64,000 nt of DNA from Trinickia violacea (GTDB taxonomy: Bacteria > Pseudomonadota > Gammaproteobacteria > Burkholderiales > Burkholderiaceae), in assembly GCF_005280735.1 (NCBI RefSeq), contig NZ_CP040077.1, positions 2,294,001 to 2,358,000 on the forward strand, in the 5' to 3' direction. The notes under the pieces were generated by a model, which had not been told where the DNA came from, did not search any database, and saw nothing but the letters and a program-made list of their open reading frames with translations. The first letter of the stretch is position 1. Each line of letters starts with the position of its first letter. Shown piece by piece: positions 48,740-57,866 of this stretch. A program made the translations under genes and the position numbers.

Positions 48740-50360
48740 GGTGTTGGGTCAGAACGATCACGAAAACGCAGCAACCTTTCCGACAGCCGTCGCTGTGAAG
48801 CGGTCGAGGTGGCGAGTACAGGCCGTGTGGCTCGTGCCGCTGGTGGCCGTCTTGATTGCGGGCGGCTTGGCCGTGCAGTCGATCATGCAAAGAGGCCCAA
48901 CCATCACCATCAGCTTTGCCACAGGTGACGGTATCGAGGCCGGTAAGACAAAGATCAAGTTCAAGAATGTCGACATTGGCGTAATCAAAAGTCTTGCGCT
49001 TTCCGATGATCACAAGACAGTGCTGGCCAGTGCTGAAATGTCTCGCAGCGCTGCCGGCATGCTTGTCGACGATACCCGCTTCTGGGTCGTTCGACCGCGC
49101 ATTGCGGGAGGCACGGTATCGGGCATCAGCACATTGATATCCGGCTCTCACATCGGCATGGACATCGGGACTTCGCAAAAGGCGCGACGCAATTTTGTCG
49201 GTCTCGAGTCGCCGCCGGTCGTGGCCTCTGGCACGCCAGGCCGAGAGTTCGTGCTCAAGAGCGCCAACATCGGCTCGCTCGATATCGGCTCGCCCGTATT
49301 CTTTCGGCGGCTTCAAGTCGGCCAGGTCATCTCGTATGCGCTTGACCCCGACGGCGCGGCAATGACCCTGCACGTCTTCATCAATGCGCCTTACGACAAA
49401 TTCGTCACGAACGACACCCGCTTCTGGCACGCCAGCGGAGTGGATGTGACGCTGGACACGAGCGGCGTGAAGATCGACACCGAATCCATGGTGTCGATCC
49501 TGGTCGGCGGCCTTGCATTCGAGAACCCGCCGGAGACGGCCATCCGGCGTGAGGCTGGGGCGCTCCAACAGTACGAACTGTTTGCCACACGCGCTGAGGC
49601 GATGAAGCCGCATGACACGATCGTCGATAAATATGTGTTGAACTTCAAGGAGTCGGTGCGCGGATTGACGGTTGGCGCACCCGTCGACTTCCGGGGGATC
49701 GTCATTGGCGAGGTAACGGCGATTCACGCGCACTTCGATCGAGCGACCAAGGAGTTCAGTATTCCCGTCGAGGTGAACGTTTATCCGGAGCGCTTGATCT
49801 CGCTCGACAACTGGGAATACAACCTTGGAAGCACATCGCCGGAACGAGAGCAGTTTGCGGACTACTTGATATCAAAAGGGCTGCGGGCGCAGTTGAGGAC
49901 AGGGAGTCTTCTTACCGGACAACTGTATGTCGCGTTCGACTTCTTCCCCGCCGCGCCGAAAACGAACGTGGACTGGAGTCAAAAGACACCACAACTGCCA
50001 ACGGTGCGGGGTAACTTGCAGGGCTTGCAGGAATCCATCACCAGTCTCGTCGCGAAGCTCAATGAGATTCCGTTTGATGGGATCAGCAGGGACCTGCGCA
50101 AAACGCTCGGTGATGCGGACACGCTGCTGAATACGATCAATACGGATATTGCGCCTGACGCAAAAGCGACGCTGGCGGCCGCGCGAGAGGCGCTTACGTC
50201 GGCCAATCGCACGCTGCAAAGCGACTCTCCGTTGCAGCAAAGCACGGCCGAAACCATGCAGGAGGTGTCACGGGCGGCAGTCTCCATTCGCTCGTTGGCG
50301 GAATATCTCGAACGTCATCCGGAAGCGCTGATCCGTGGCAAGACCGAGGACAAACCATGA
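48732..50360 (+). CDS. pqiB: PqiB, three-MCE-domain lipid-transport protein
   Basis: 542-residue periplasmic protein with one N-terminal helix (about residues 30-50) and three MCE domains (near 55-140, 170-255 and 290-390): TISFATGDGIEAGKTKIKFK, LKSANIGSLDIGSPVFFRR, LNFKESVRGLTVGAPVDFR. A C-terminal coiled-coil part (about 430-530) forms the long tube of PqiB that spans the periplasm. Start GTG 48732 overlaps the pqiA stop; overlaps pqiC by 4 bases. Confidence 0.9.
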   Translation: MNKVLGQNDHENAATFPTAVAVKRSRWRVQAVWLVPLVAVLIAGGLAVQSIMQRGPTITISFATGDGIEAGKTKIKFKNVDIGVIKSLALSDDHKTVLASAEMSRSAAGMLVDDTRFWVVRPRIAGGTVSGISTLISGSHIGMDIGTSQKARRNFVGLESPPVVASGTPGREFVLKSANIGSLDIGSPVFFRRLQVGQVISYALDPDGAAMTLHVFINAPYDKFVTNDTRFWHASGVDVTLDTSGVKIDTESMVSILVGGLAFENPPETAIRREAGALQQYELFATRAEAMKPHDTIVDKYVLNFKESVRGLTVGAPVDFRGIVIGEVTAIHAHFDRATKEFSIPVEVNVYPERLISLDNWEYNLGSTSPEREQFADYLISKGLRAQLRTGSLLTGQLYVAFDFFPAAPKTNVDWSQKTPQLPTVRGNLQGLQESITSLVAKLNEIPFDGISRDLRKTLGDADTLLNTINTDIAPDAKATLAAAREALTSANRTLQSDSPLQQSTAETMQEVSRAAVSIRSLAEYLERHPEALIRGKTEDKP

Positions 50361-50941
50361 GCCGATATCGTGCGTTCGCTTTGGGGATGATCGTGTCGAC
50401 CCTTTTGGCGGGATGCGCGACGTCGCCGGCCTCCAGGTTCTATACGCTGAGTCCCGTTCAAGTTGCCGAACCGCGGCCGAGTGTCAAGCCGATTGCGATT
50501 TCGATCGGTCCGGTTACGGTTCCGGAGCTGGTCGATCGACCGCAAATCGTCTCTACGATTGACGCGAACCGTGTGTCCATCGACGAGTTCGCTCGCTGGG
50601 CCGATCCGCTGAAGCGTCAGATTGCGCGCACGCTGGCGGCGGATCTCATGCAACTCATGCCCGGTTCCATCGCGTCGGCGTTTCCGCAGCGTGCGAGTGA
50701 CAACAGCTATCGGGTATCCGTCGACGTACAGCGCTTTGATTCGCCAACCAGCGGCGACGTGACGTTGGCGGTGATCTGGTCGGTGCGCCCGCCAAAGGGG
50801 AATGCAGTCGAAGGGCACTCGATTGTTCGCGAGGCCGTAAGCGGGTCTGGATACGATGCGTTGATCAGGGCGCATAGTCGGGCGCTCGCGTCGGTGGCCA
50901 AGGATATTGCTGTAGCGATGCAGTCTGCTTCAGGTCAGTGA
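50357..50941 (+). CDS. pqiC: PqiC outer-membrane lipoprotein
   Basis: 194-residue lipoprotein with lipobox LLAGC and the ABC-type-transport-auxiliary (PqiC/YmbA) domain: ASRFYTLSPVQVAEPRP, IGPVTVPELVDRPQIVSTID, FARWADPLKRQIARTLA. Anchors the PqiB tube at the outer membrane. ATGA overlap with pqiB, so the three pqi genes form one operon. Convergent with the next gene, 18 bases apart. Confidence 0.87.
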   Translation: MSRYRAFALGMIVSTLLAGCATSPASRFYTLSPVQVAEPRPSVKPIAISIGPVTVPELVDRPQIVSTIDANRVSIDEFARWADPLKRQIARTLAADLMQLMPGSIASAFPQRASDNSYRVSVDVQRFDSPTSGDVTLAVIWSVRPPKGNAVEGHSIVREAVSGSGYDALIRAHSRALASVAKDIAVAMQSASGQ

Positions 50942-50959
50942 AACGACACGGAGTGGAAC

Positions 50960-51967
50960 CTAGCGAACCAGGAAGCCGCCCTTGAGCGAATCGCGCGAGT
51001 CGACAATCCAGTTCGCGAATCCGCAGATGAACGCGGATCCTGCGACTTCCGGAATGACCGCCTTGAACTGCGCGAGCTGTGTCTCGCTGACGACTTTCGC
51101 CTTGAAGATCGAACCGATCACCGATTCATTGACGAGTTCGTCGCCCATGCGGATCTGGTTTCGGAGATAAAGCTGGGCAACGCGGCCAGCAGTGCCTGAA
51201 CCCGTCGGCGACCGGTCTACCTCGCGGTCGGCGAACACGCAGCAGTTGGCCTGGGTCGAGCCCGGGAAGCGCGGCGTGCCGTGGATGATGGTGCCGTAGA
51301 TGTGGTTGATTTCCGGAATGAGCGGATGCTCGACCCTGACGTCGCGGTTTGCGGCAATTTTCACTTCCGAGCCGAACTGCTTGAGCTTCTCAACCGAGGA
51401 CTCGCGAATTTCCAGACCGAAGGGTTCGCCACTGGTGTAGAAATAGAACGCGCCGCCGAACACGATGTCGCCGGTTACCTTTCCAAATGTCGGCGTGTCG
51501 ACGGTCAGGTCGTGCATGAAGATGAACGACGGCACGTTAATGAAGCGTACCCCTGACGCATGCTCGCCATCCCATCGGACAAACGCTTCGATGAATCCAC
51601 AGGGCGCATCGATGCCGACCCGGGTCTCCGGTTCCGTGCGCGTGACCCACCCCAGTTCGACGGCAGCCGTTGCGAGCGCAATCACGCCGTGTCCGCAATG
51701 GTCGCTGTAACCCTCGTTGTGCAAAAAGATGATTCCAAAGTCGGCGGCCGGCGTGACAGGCGGAGTCAGGTAGCCGCCGTACATGTCCGCATGACCGCGT
51801 GGCTCCCACATCAGAGTCTTGCGAATGTCGTCGATGTTTTCCCGCGCCCACGCTCGACGCTCGACGATGCTGTTGCCTTCTAGACGAGGCAAACCGGACG
51901 TAACGATACGGAAAGGCTCACCGCCCGTATGGACCTCGACCGTGCTGATGGTTCTGCTGAACTTCAT
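50960..51967 (-). CDS. trans-3-hydroxy-L-proline dehydratase type, second copy
   Basis: 335-residue proline racemase-fold enzyme, closely similar to the one at 36840-37847. Cys in YSDHCGHGVIA and Thr in DRSPTGSGTAGRVAQ mark it as a trans-3-hydroxyproline dehydratase rather than a racemase. Start ATG 51967 (MKFSRTISTVEVHTGGE). Ends a minus-strand set with an amidohydrolase and an MHS permease, under a LysR regulator further up. Confidence 0.86.
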   Translation of the reverse strand: MKFSRTISTVEVHTGGEPFRIVTSGLPRLEGNSIVERRAWARENIDDIRKTLMWEPRGHADMYGGYLTPPVTPAADFGIIFLHNEGYSDHCGHGVIALATAAVELGWVTRTEPETRVGIDAPCGFIEAFVRWDGEHASGVRFINVPSFIFMHDLTVDTPTFGKVTGDIVFGGAFYFYTSGEPFGLEIRESSVEKLKQFGSEVKIAANRDVRVEHPLIPEINHIYGTIIHGTPRFPGSTQANCCVFADREVDRSPTGSGTAGRVAQLYLRNQIRMGDELVNESVIGSIFKAKVVSETQLAQFKAVIPEVAGSAFICGFANWIVDSRDSLKGGFLVR

Positions 51968-52026
51968 GCCGTGACAAATATCGAATAAAGAATCAACGCG
52001 CGACACCGGAGGCGCGCGCAACGTAT

Positions 52027-53286
52027 TCACTCTGTGACGACTTCGAGCAGCCGGCCTGCTTCCTTCACGCACACGCCGGCCTTGATGACGACCGGGATAT
52101 GCTCGCCCTGTCCCAGCAGAAGGGAAATGTCTTCCACTGGGTCACCGTCGATCACCACCAAGTCGGCGATCGCACCGACCGACACGGTGCCTCGCAAGCC
52201 GGCTTCGCGGGTGATTTCGGCGGCAACGCAGGTCGCGGAGCGAATGGCTTCGACGTTGCCCAGGATCTCTGCTCTGACTGCGAACTCGTCGGACTGAAAA
52301 GCGTGCAACTCGCCCAGCATGTCCGAACCGAAGCCGACCGTCACGCCTTCGCGCGCCATGAGGGCAAGCGCCTGTCGGCCGACCGAGCGTGCGCCGTCGA
52401 TCTTGGCAAGCGACTCGGCAGGAAAGCCGAGCGCGGACCCTTGCTCCATGAGACGTTCCAGGGTAGCGAGCGTAGGCACCACAGCCACACCACGCTTGGC
52501 CAGCAGGCGAGCAGTCTCCTCGTCGATGAGATTGCCGTGCTCGATACATTTGACGCCGCACTCGACCGCGCGCCTGATGGCTCGGGAGGTGTAGGCGTGA
52601 GCCATCACATAGGTGCCGGCAGCTTCCGCCTCCTGGACCGCGGCACGGATTTCCTCCTCCGAGTACTGCGTGTTCGAGATGGGATCGTTAGGCGAAGCAA
52701 CCCCGCCCGACGCCATGATCTTGATTTGCGAAGCGCCTTTGAGGATCTCTTCACGCACGGCGAGTCTCATTGCGTCGACACCATCCACCACACGGGCGAT
52801 GGCACCCTGACGGCCGAGGCATCCGCAGGCATCGTCGAGCCGATCATTGCGCTGACGGAAGTCCCCGTGGCCGCCAGTCTGCGACAGCGCCTTGCCCGAC
52901 GACAGGATGCGCGGCCCCGGAAGCACACCGCTGTTGACGGCCTCGCACATCCCGAAGTCCGCGCCCCCGGCGTCACGAACGGTGGTGAATCCGCGGTTCA
53001 GCATGCCGCGCAGAATGGGCAGCGTTTTGAGCGCGGCGAGGAAGTTCGGCATCAGCGCGTTGGCGCCCAGATTCGTGTGCGAAGCGACGACGTGAACATG
53101 CAGGTCGATGAATCCGGGCAGCACGGTGCGCCCGGGAAGGTGCATTCGACGTGCATTGGCGAACGACACCGGTACGTCTCCGATCGCCGAAATCTTTCCC
53201 TGGCTGATGCAGACGTTGACATTCGTGCGGCGTTTTTTCGTTGCAGGGTCGAAGACGTTGACCCCTTCGAGTATCAACATGCTCAT
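52027..53286 (-). CDS. amidohydrolase, Xaa-Pro dipeptidase/prolidase-like
   Basis: 419-residue metal-dependent amidohydrolase. Metal-site elements: FIDLHVHVV (HxH), SQIKIMASGGV (bridging Lys), MAHAYTSRAIRRAVECGVKC, IEHGNLIDEE (His), and FGSDMLGELHAF (Asp). The group includes imidazolonepropionase-like and Xaa-Pro dipeptidase-like enzymes. Next to a 3-hydroxyproline dehydratase gene, cleavage of an Xaa-hydroxyproline peptide or amide is a sensible guess. Start ATG 53286. Confidence 0.78.
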   Translation of the reverse strand: MSMLILEGVNVFDPATKKRRTNVNVCISQGKISAIGDVPVSFANARRMHLPGRTVLPGFIDLHVHVVASHTNLGANALMPNFLAALKTLPILRGMLNRGFTTVRDAGGADFGMCEAVNSGVLPGPRILSSGKALSQTGGHGDFRQRNDRLDDACGCLGRQGAIARVVDGVDAMRLAVREEILKGASQIKIMASGGVASPNDPISNTQYSEEEIRAAVQEAEAAGTYVMAHAYTSRAIRRAVECGVKCIEHGNLIDEETARLLAKRGVAVVPTLATLERLMEQGSALGFPAESLAKIDGARSVGRQALALMAREGVTVGFGSDMLGELHAFQSDEFAVRAEILGNVEAIRSATCVAAEITREAGLRGTVSVGAIADLVVIDGDPVEDISLLLGQGEHIPVVIKAGVCVKEAGRLLEVVTE

Positions 53287-53296
53287 GGGTATTTCC

Positions 53297-54592
53297 TCAA
53301 GACTGGTGCGGCTTCATCAGCCACGTGCCGAACAGGCTGACCACGGCGGCGAAGATGATGTAATAGGAAGCGGACCCGGCGTCTCCCGTGAGTTGGGTGA
53401 GCCAGGTGATGATGAAGGATGCGAAGCCGCCGAAGAGGGTGACCGCGCCGTTATAGGCCAGCGACAGTCCGGTCGTGCGGACGCGGCTGGGGAACATCTC
53501 CGTGAAGAGGGCGAGGATCGGCCCGGTGTATGCAGCAATCAGCACACCGAAAACGACCTGGAACGTCAGCAACGTGGCGAAGTCGGGCGACTTGATCAGA
53601 TGCGAAAACAGTGGGTAGCACGCGACCAGAATGACGAATGCAGCAATCGAGAGCACACGTTGCTTCCCGATTCTGTCCGACAGCGCGCCAAATATCGGCG
53701 CCATGACCATCAGCACGACGCCGCTGATGATGCCCGACGTGAAACCCTCGCGCTGGGACATATGCAGATACTTCACGACGTAGGTCGGGATGTAGAACAG
53801 GATGACATACGTGCAGACCGTCCACAGCACCACCATCAGCAGGCTGGAGAGCACCTGGCGCGGCTGCTCGCGAATGACGTCGCGCAGCGGTGTGCTCGCA
53901 TGATGCTTCTCCGATACGAATTCGGGTGTTTCTTCGATTCGCAGGCGGATGTAGTAGCCAACCGGCGCCACCAGCATGCCGACGACAAAAGGAATGCGCC
54001 AACCCCATGCAGTCAACGAGTCTACGGACATGCTCGACGTGATGAGCGTGCCGGTCAGGCTGCCGATGACCACGGCGAAACCGATGCTCGTCTGAATCCA
54101 GCTGGAATAGAAAGCGCGCCGCTCAGGTGGCGCATGTTCGGTCAGGAACGCAGTCGCGCCACCCATTTCACCGCCTGCGGACAGTCCCTGCAGCATCCGC
54201 GCAATCACGATCAAACAGGGCGCTGCGATTCCAATGGATTCGTAGGTCGGAGCAAAGGCGATGATGGCCGAGCCGAGTGCCATGACGAGCATGGCAAGGG
54301 AGAGGGCACGCTTACGGCCCTTCTTGTCAGCGTAGATGCCGAACACGATGCCGCCGACCGGGCGCATGACGAAACCCACGCCAAAGGTCGCCAAGGCAAG
54401 CAGCAGGGACGTCGTCTCATCTCTTGCGGGGAAGAACAGCTTGCCGATGGTTGCCGCAAAGAACGCATAGCCGGAGAAGTCGAACCACTCCAGACCGCTT
54501 CCGATGACAGTAGCCAGAATCGCCTGCCGGCGAGTTACTGTCCGGACCGGTAGTTCGCCAACCAGAATCGTGTTTGATGCACCCGTTGCCAT
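53297..54592 (-). CDS. MHS family MFS permease
   Basis: 431-residue, 12-helix carrier of the metabolite:H+ symporter family (like ProP, ShiA, KgtP). GYAFFAATIGKLFFPARDET, FVMRPVGGIVFGIYADKKGR (motif A) and RMLQGLSAGGEMGGATAFLT are diagnostic. Just upstream of the prolidase-like gene (10-base gap), it probably imports the compound used by this set, such as a peptide or hydroxyproline derivative. Confidence 0.85.
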   Translation of the reverse strand: MATGASNTILVGELPVRTVTRRQAILATVIGSGLEWFDFSGYAFFAATIGKLFFPARDETTSLLLALATFGVGFVMRPVGGIVFGIYADKKGRKRALSLAMLVMALGSAIIAFAPTYESIGIAAPCLIVIARMLQGLSAGGEMGGATAFLTEHAPPERRAFYSSWIQTSIGFAVVIGSLTGTLITSSMSVDSLTAWGWRIPFVVGMLVAPVGYYIRLRIEETPEFVSEKHHASTPLRDVIREQPRQVLSSLLMVVLWTVCTYVILFYIPTYVVKYLHMSQREGFTSGIISGVVLMVMAPIFGALSDRIGKQRVLSIAAFVILVACYPLFSHLIKSPDFATLLTFQVVFGVLIAAYTGPILALFTEMFPSRVRTTGLSLAYNGAVTLFGGFASFIITWLTQLTGDAGSASYYIIFAAVVSLFGTWLMKPHQS

Positions 54593-54743
54593 GAAGACCT
54601 CTCCGAAATGTCGTCTAGCGAGGTGAGCGTTCGCGAATCGTCACGCAACCAATCTAATTTTTGACGTGACGATGTGCTAACGCTAATTTCGCAAACGCGA
54701 TTGCAAAAAACGCAACCGTATCCGGAGAGATGCCGCAGTGGTG

Positions 54744-55643
54744 TCAAGCAGGGATTGTTTGACCGATCACCCAATCTCTAAAACGACGGACGGCAGAGGT
54801 CTCCGCGCGTTCGGATGGCCAGGTGACGAAATATGAACCTCCCATGGTGGCGTGAGCATCCGACGCCGTCACGAGCGCGCCATGCTCGATAAGCGGGTCG
54901 ATCACCCCGTTCCATGCGAGCGCTATGCCTTTGCCGTGCGTCGCAAGCTGCACGATAAGAGGATAGCTGTTGACGATGATCGTCTGATTCAGCGCTGCCC
55001 GTTCGAGCCCTGTGCGTTCAAACCAGCTGTGCCATGACATCCAGCTCCGCTCCGCGTCTTCCAGCACCAGTAGCGTGCAGGACAACAGTTCAACCGGCGC
55101 GAGCTTGCGGCCATCCAGATAGGTCGGCGAGCAGACCGGAAACACCCGCTCGTCGAAAAGCTTCCGTGTGTGCGTACCTGGCACTTCCGCGTTGCGCAGA
55201 TAGAAGATGCCGACGTCGTACTCGCCTGGCGAGACCACGCCGAAATGGTCCCGCACGATGATGCGCAGGTCGACATCGGGATTGGCATCGATAAAGGAGC
55301 CGATTCTCGGCGCAAGCCAGAAAACGGAAATGCCGGCTGAGCAGGAAACCGTGAGGCGAGACTTGACGACGCGGGCCATCAGGCTCGACGTCGCGCTTGC
55401 GCACAATTCCAGCATCCGTCGCACGTCCACAGCGTAGGTTTCGCCGGCTGGAGTCAGCCTGAGAGCGTTGTGCTCCCGCACGAACAGCCTCCGACCGAGG
55501 AACGCTTCGAGCTGTGATATCTGGCGGCTTACGGCACTGGTTGACAGATGCAGTTCCTGCCCTGCGCGCGTGAAGCTCAAGTAACGGACGCTGGCTTCGA
55601 ACGCCTGCAGACACGCGAGTGGAGGGAGCGGTGATAGGGCCAT
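54744..55643 (-). CDS. LysR regulator, GcvA-like
   Basis: 299-residue LysR-type regulator. HTH: LACLQAFEASVRYLSFTRAG, TSAVSRQISQLEAFLGRRLF (about residues 8-60), followed by the effector domain with TVSCSAGISVFWLAPRIGSF. It resembles the GcvA subgroup. ATG 55643 is the family-like start. Between the hydroxyproline-type genes and the Rieske operon, on the same strand; its target could be either. The 151 bases after it (54593-54743) hold only AT-rich putative promoter sequence. Confidence 0.85.
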   Translation of the reverse strand: MALSPLPPLACLQAFEASVRYLSFTRAGQELHLSTSAVSRQISQLEAFLGRRLFVREHNALRLTPAGETYAVDVRRMLELCASATSSLMARVVKSRLTVSCSAGISVFWLAPRIGSFIDANPDVDLRIIVRDHFGVVSPGEYDVGIFYLRNAEVPGTHTRKLFDERVFPVCSPTYLDGRKLAPVELLSCTLLVLEDAERSWMSWHSWFERTGLERAALNQTIIVNSYPLIVQLATHGKGIALAWNGVIDPLIEHGALVTASDAHATMGGSYFVTWPSERAETSAVRRFRDWVIGQTIPA

Positions 55644-55775
55644 GGTGCTCGGCGAGCAAGTCAGGTTTGCACGAGCGGAGGATAGCCTATCTTTGCCGAG
55701 AATCAGAAATGGTAGAAACGCCACCGCCGAAGAATTGCGGTGGATCGACGCCGAACGACACGCCATGAGGACGCA

Positions 55776-56477
55776 TCAGTCGAGCAAGTAGGTTGTCGTC
55801 GCCATCGGGTGATGAATATTGCTTCCCTCAAAGGACGGAAACTTCTCGAAGTCGGCGCGCATCTCGTGGCGAACCGGTGAGTTCATCGCGGCAGTGATTG
55901 CCGCGGCACTGTCGAACACGAGCTTGTTGCGCTGCATGTAGTGGACGCGTGTCCACGGCATCGCGTCGATCCAGTCGACGCGTGTAAAGATCTCGATCTC
56001 GCGCACACCCTCGAAGAATTTCATGATCTGCGGATGATGCGCCAGGTAGTAGTTGAGCCACGCGTCGAAGTCGGCGGCGTGCCCGGGGTAGTGGACCAGG
56101 AAGCTGCACGGCAACGTTCCCGGTGTCACGCGCGGTTGCGGATCGAGCACCGGGAACGGCCGTCGCACCATCGCTTGCTGTGTGACGGCGCAGCCAGCAA
56201 GACTCGGGTACCCGTTACGGGCCACTATCTGCAAATGGCCGTCGGCCGCAATCGCCGCTTCGAGCGCCGACAGCGTGTCGAAATCGAGTTGCAGCGCGAA
56301 CTGCGGAGACGGGCCGTCGTCGGTGTAGAAATCCTTCGCAGACTCGGGCGTGTAGAGGCGCGCACGGCGCAGTTGCGGGGTGCCCCTGATGATCTGCGCA
56401 ATCGACTCGAAATCCCGGGCGTCGATCCTCGCATCGTGATCGGCGTTTTCGAACGTGACGAGGTAGGAAAATTGCAT
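55776..56477 (-). CDS. EthD-like dimeric alpha-beta barrel protein
   Basis: 233 residues in two ferredoxin-like halves; the first begins MQFSYLVTFENADHDARIDA and the second begins LPCSFLVHYPGHAADFDAWL with the EthD-style HHPQIMKFFEGVREIEIFTR and DWIDAMPWTRVHYMQRNKLV. EthD-like proteins occur in ether, aromatic and terpenoid breakdown clusters without a settled reaction. Last gene of the Rieske operon. Confidence 0.65.
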   Translation of the reverse strand: MQFSYLVTFENADHDARIDARDFESIAQIIRGTPQLRRARLYTPESAKDFYTDDGPSPQFALQLDFDTLSALEAAIAADGHLQIVARNGYPSLAGCAVTQQAMVRRPFPVLDPQPRVTPGTLPCSFLVHYPGHAADFDAWLNYYLAHHPQIMKFFEGVREIEIFTRVDWIDAMPWTRVHYMQRNKLVFDSAAAITAAMNSPVRHEMRADFEKFPSFEGSNIHHPMATTTYLLD

Positions 56478-56497
56478 CGTTGAAGTCCGTCTGAAGT

Positions 56498-57523
56498 TCA
56501 GGCTGCGAGCAGCAAGCGTTGCAGAGCACTGCGCTCGCTCGTGTGCGTGAGCGCGAGCATCAGGAAAATGCGCAGCTTTTGCGGCGCGAGGTCACCCCCG
56601 GCCAGGATACCGTCGACCTCGAGAAATCGCTGTGGCGGCACGTAGCCGCGGGGCGAACGCGTCGCCTGGACGACGACTACGCCTTGCCGAACGGCGTCTG
56701 CCAACGCCGGCGTCTGTCCCTTCGCCGGACGTCCCGGTGCGAGCCCGGCACTGACGATGCCCCGTGCACCTGCCGCCACGCATGCGTCGATCATCACGCG
56801 ATCCACGCCCGCATAGGACAAGACGATATCGACTCGCGGCAACGCCTCCAAGGCGTCGAGAGCGAACGAGGGCAGTTGGCCCGGCTCACGGCACAGGCGC
56901 CGCCGCCAGATCACCCGCGCGTCGGCGTCGACCCAACCGAGCGCGCCGAACGGCGGCGCTTCGAAGGCCGCGAGTTCGAAGCTTGCCGCCTTGCCGACAT
57001 CGCGGGCCGCGAAGATCTGGTTGTTCATCACCACCAGTGCACCCGCGCCGCGCGAGCCCGGCGCGGCCGCGACCGCGAGGGCGGCGCGCAGGTTCGCGGC
57101 AGCGTCGCTGCCGTCGGTGTTGGCGGGACGTTGCGCGCCTGTGACGACAATCGAAGCCTGAGCCGGGGCGGTGAGATCGAGGAACCAGGCAGTCTCTTCG
57201 AGGGTCGCCGTGCCATGCGTGACGACGAAGCCATCGAGCGTCGGATCGGCGCTCGCGTGCTCTGCAATCAGACGTGCAAGTTCGAGCCAGTCAGCGGGTT
57301 CGATTGCCGTACTGCCGAGCATGCGGAACGGAATCGGTACGAGGTCGACATCCGGCGCGAGTTCGCCCATTTGCTCAATCAGCGTGCCGATTGGATGGAC
57401 GACGCCGCTTTCGCCGTACTCGACCCAATCGAAACGGTGCCGCCCGTGCATCGCAAAGGTTCCACCCGTGCCGATCACGGCGATCCGAGGGCGGTGAGCC
57501 GCAGGCAGCGAGGAGACGGTCAT
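56498..57523 (-). CDS. L-asparaginase family amidohydrolase, altered substrate site
   Basis: 341-residue asparaginase-fold enzyme. First catalytic Thr in IGTGGTFAMHG; second in VVTHGTATLEETAWFLDLTA. In type II asparaginases this second motif reads THGTDTMEET, with the Asp holding the substrate alpha-amino group; here it is Ala. The second catalytic Lys (GAQRPANTDGSDAAANLRAA region) seems replaced too. Substrate is therefore probably not asparagine but another amide from the pathway of the Rieske operon. ATG 57523 has AAAGGA 8 bases upstream. Confidence 0.75.
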   Translation of the reverse strand: MTVSSLPAAHRPRIAVIGTGGTFAMHGRHRFDWVEYGESGVVHPIGTLIEQMGELAPDVDLVPIPFRMLGSTAIEPADWLELARLIAEHASADPTLDGFVVTHGTATLEETAWFLDLTAPAQASIVVTGAQRPANTDGSDAAANLRAALAVAAAPGSRGAGALVVMNNQIFAARDVGKAASFELAAFEAPPFGALGWVDADARVIWRRRLCREPGQLPSFALDALEALPRVDIVLSYAGVDRVMIDACVAAGARGIVSAGLAPGRPAKGQTPALADAVRQGVVVVQATRSPRGYVPPQRFLEVDGILAGGDLAPQKLRIFLMLALTHTSERSALQRLLLAA

Positions 57524-57536
57524 GGTCGGCATCCTT

Positions 57537-57866
57537 TCAATCGGCGAGCCGCACGAAGAGCGTGTCGCCTTCGACGCGGGTTTCGTGCGCACGCGCGTCG
57601 CGCGTGAGCGGCGGCGTGAGGGCTTTGCCGCAGCGCACGTCGAAGAGTCCGGCATGCAGCGGGCATTCGATTTCGTGTCCGTCGAATTCGCCGTCGCTGA
57701 GCAGCGCCTGGCCGTGCGTGCAGATGTCGTCGATCGCGAACACGATCCCTTCGACCCGGAACAGCCCGATTTTCACGCCATCGATCTCGACGCCCTTGCA
57801 AGCGCGCTCGCCGAAGAGGTCGCCCAGCGTGCCGATGCAGTGCCAGGTATCGGTTACGGTAGTCAT
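57537..57866 (-). CDS. Rieske-type ferredoxin
   Basis: 109-residue [2Fe-2S] Rieske ferredoxin: ligands in DDICTHGQALLSDGEFDG and HEIECPLHAGLFDVRCGKAL (C-x-H, C-x2-H). Small soluble electron carrier for the oxygenase at the right edge, receiving electrons from the FAD reductase at 60276. Start ATG 57866 overlaps the PyrD-like stop (ATGA). Confidence 0.9.
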   Translation of the reverse strand: MTTVTDTWHCIGTLGDLFGERACKGVEIDGVKIGLFRVEGIVFAIDDICTHGQALLSDGEFDGHEIECPLHAGLFDVRCGKALTPPLTRDARAHETRVEGDTLFVRLAD

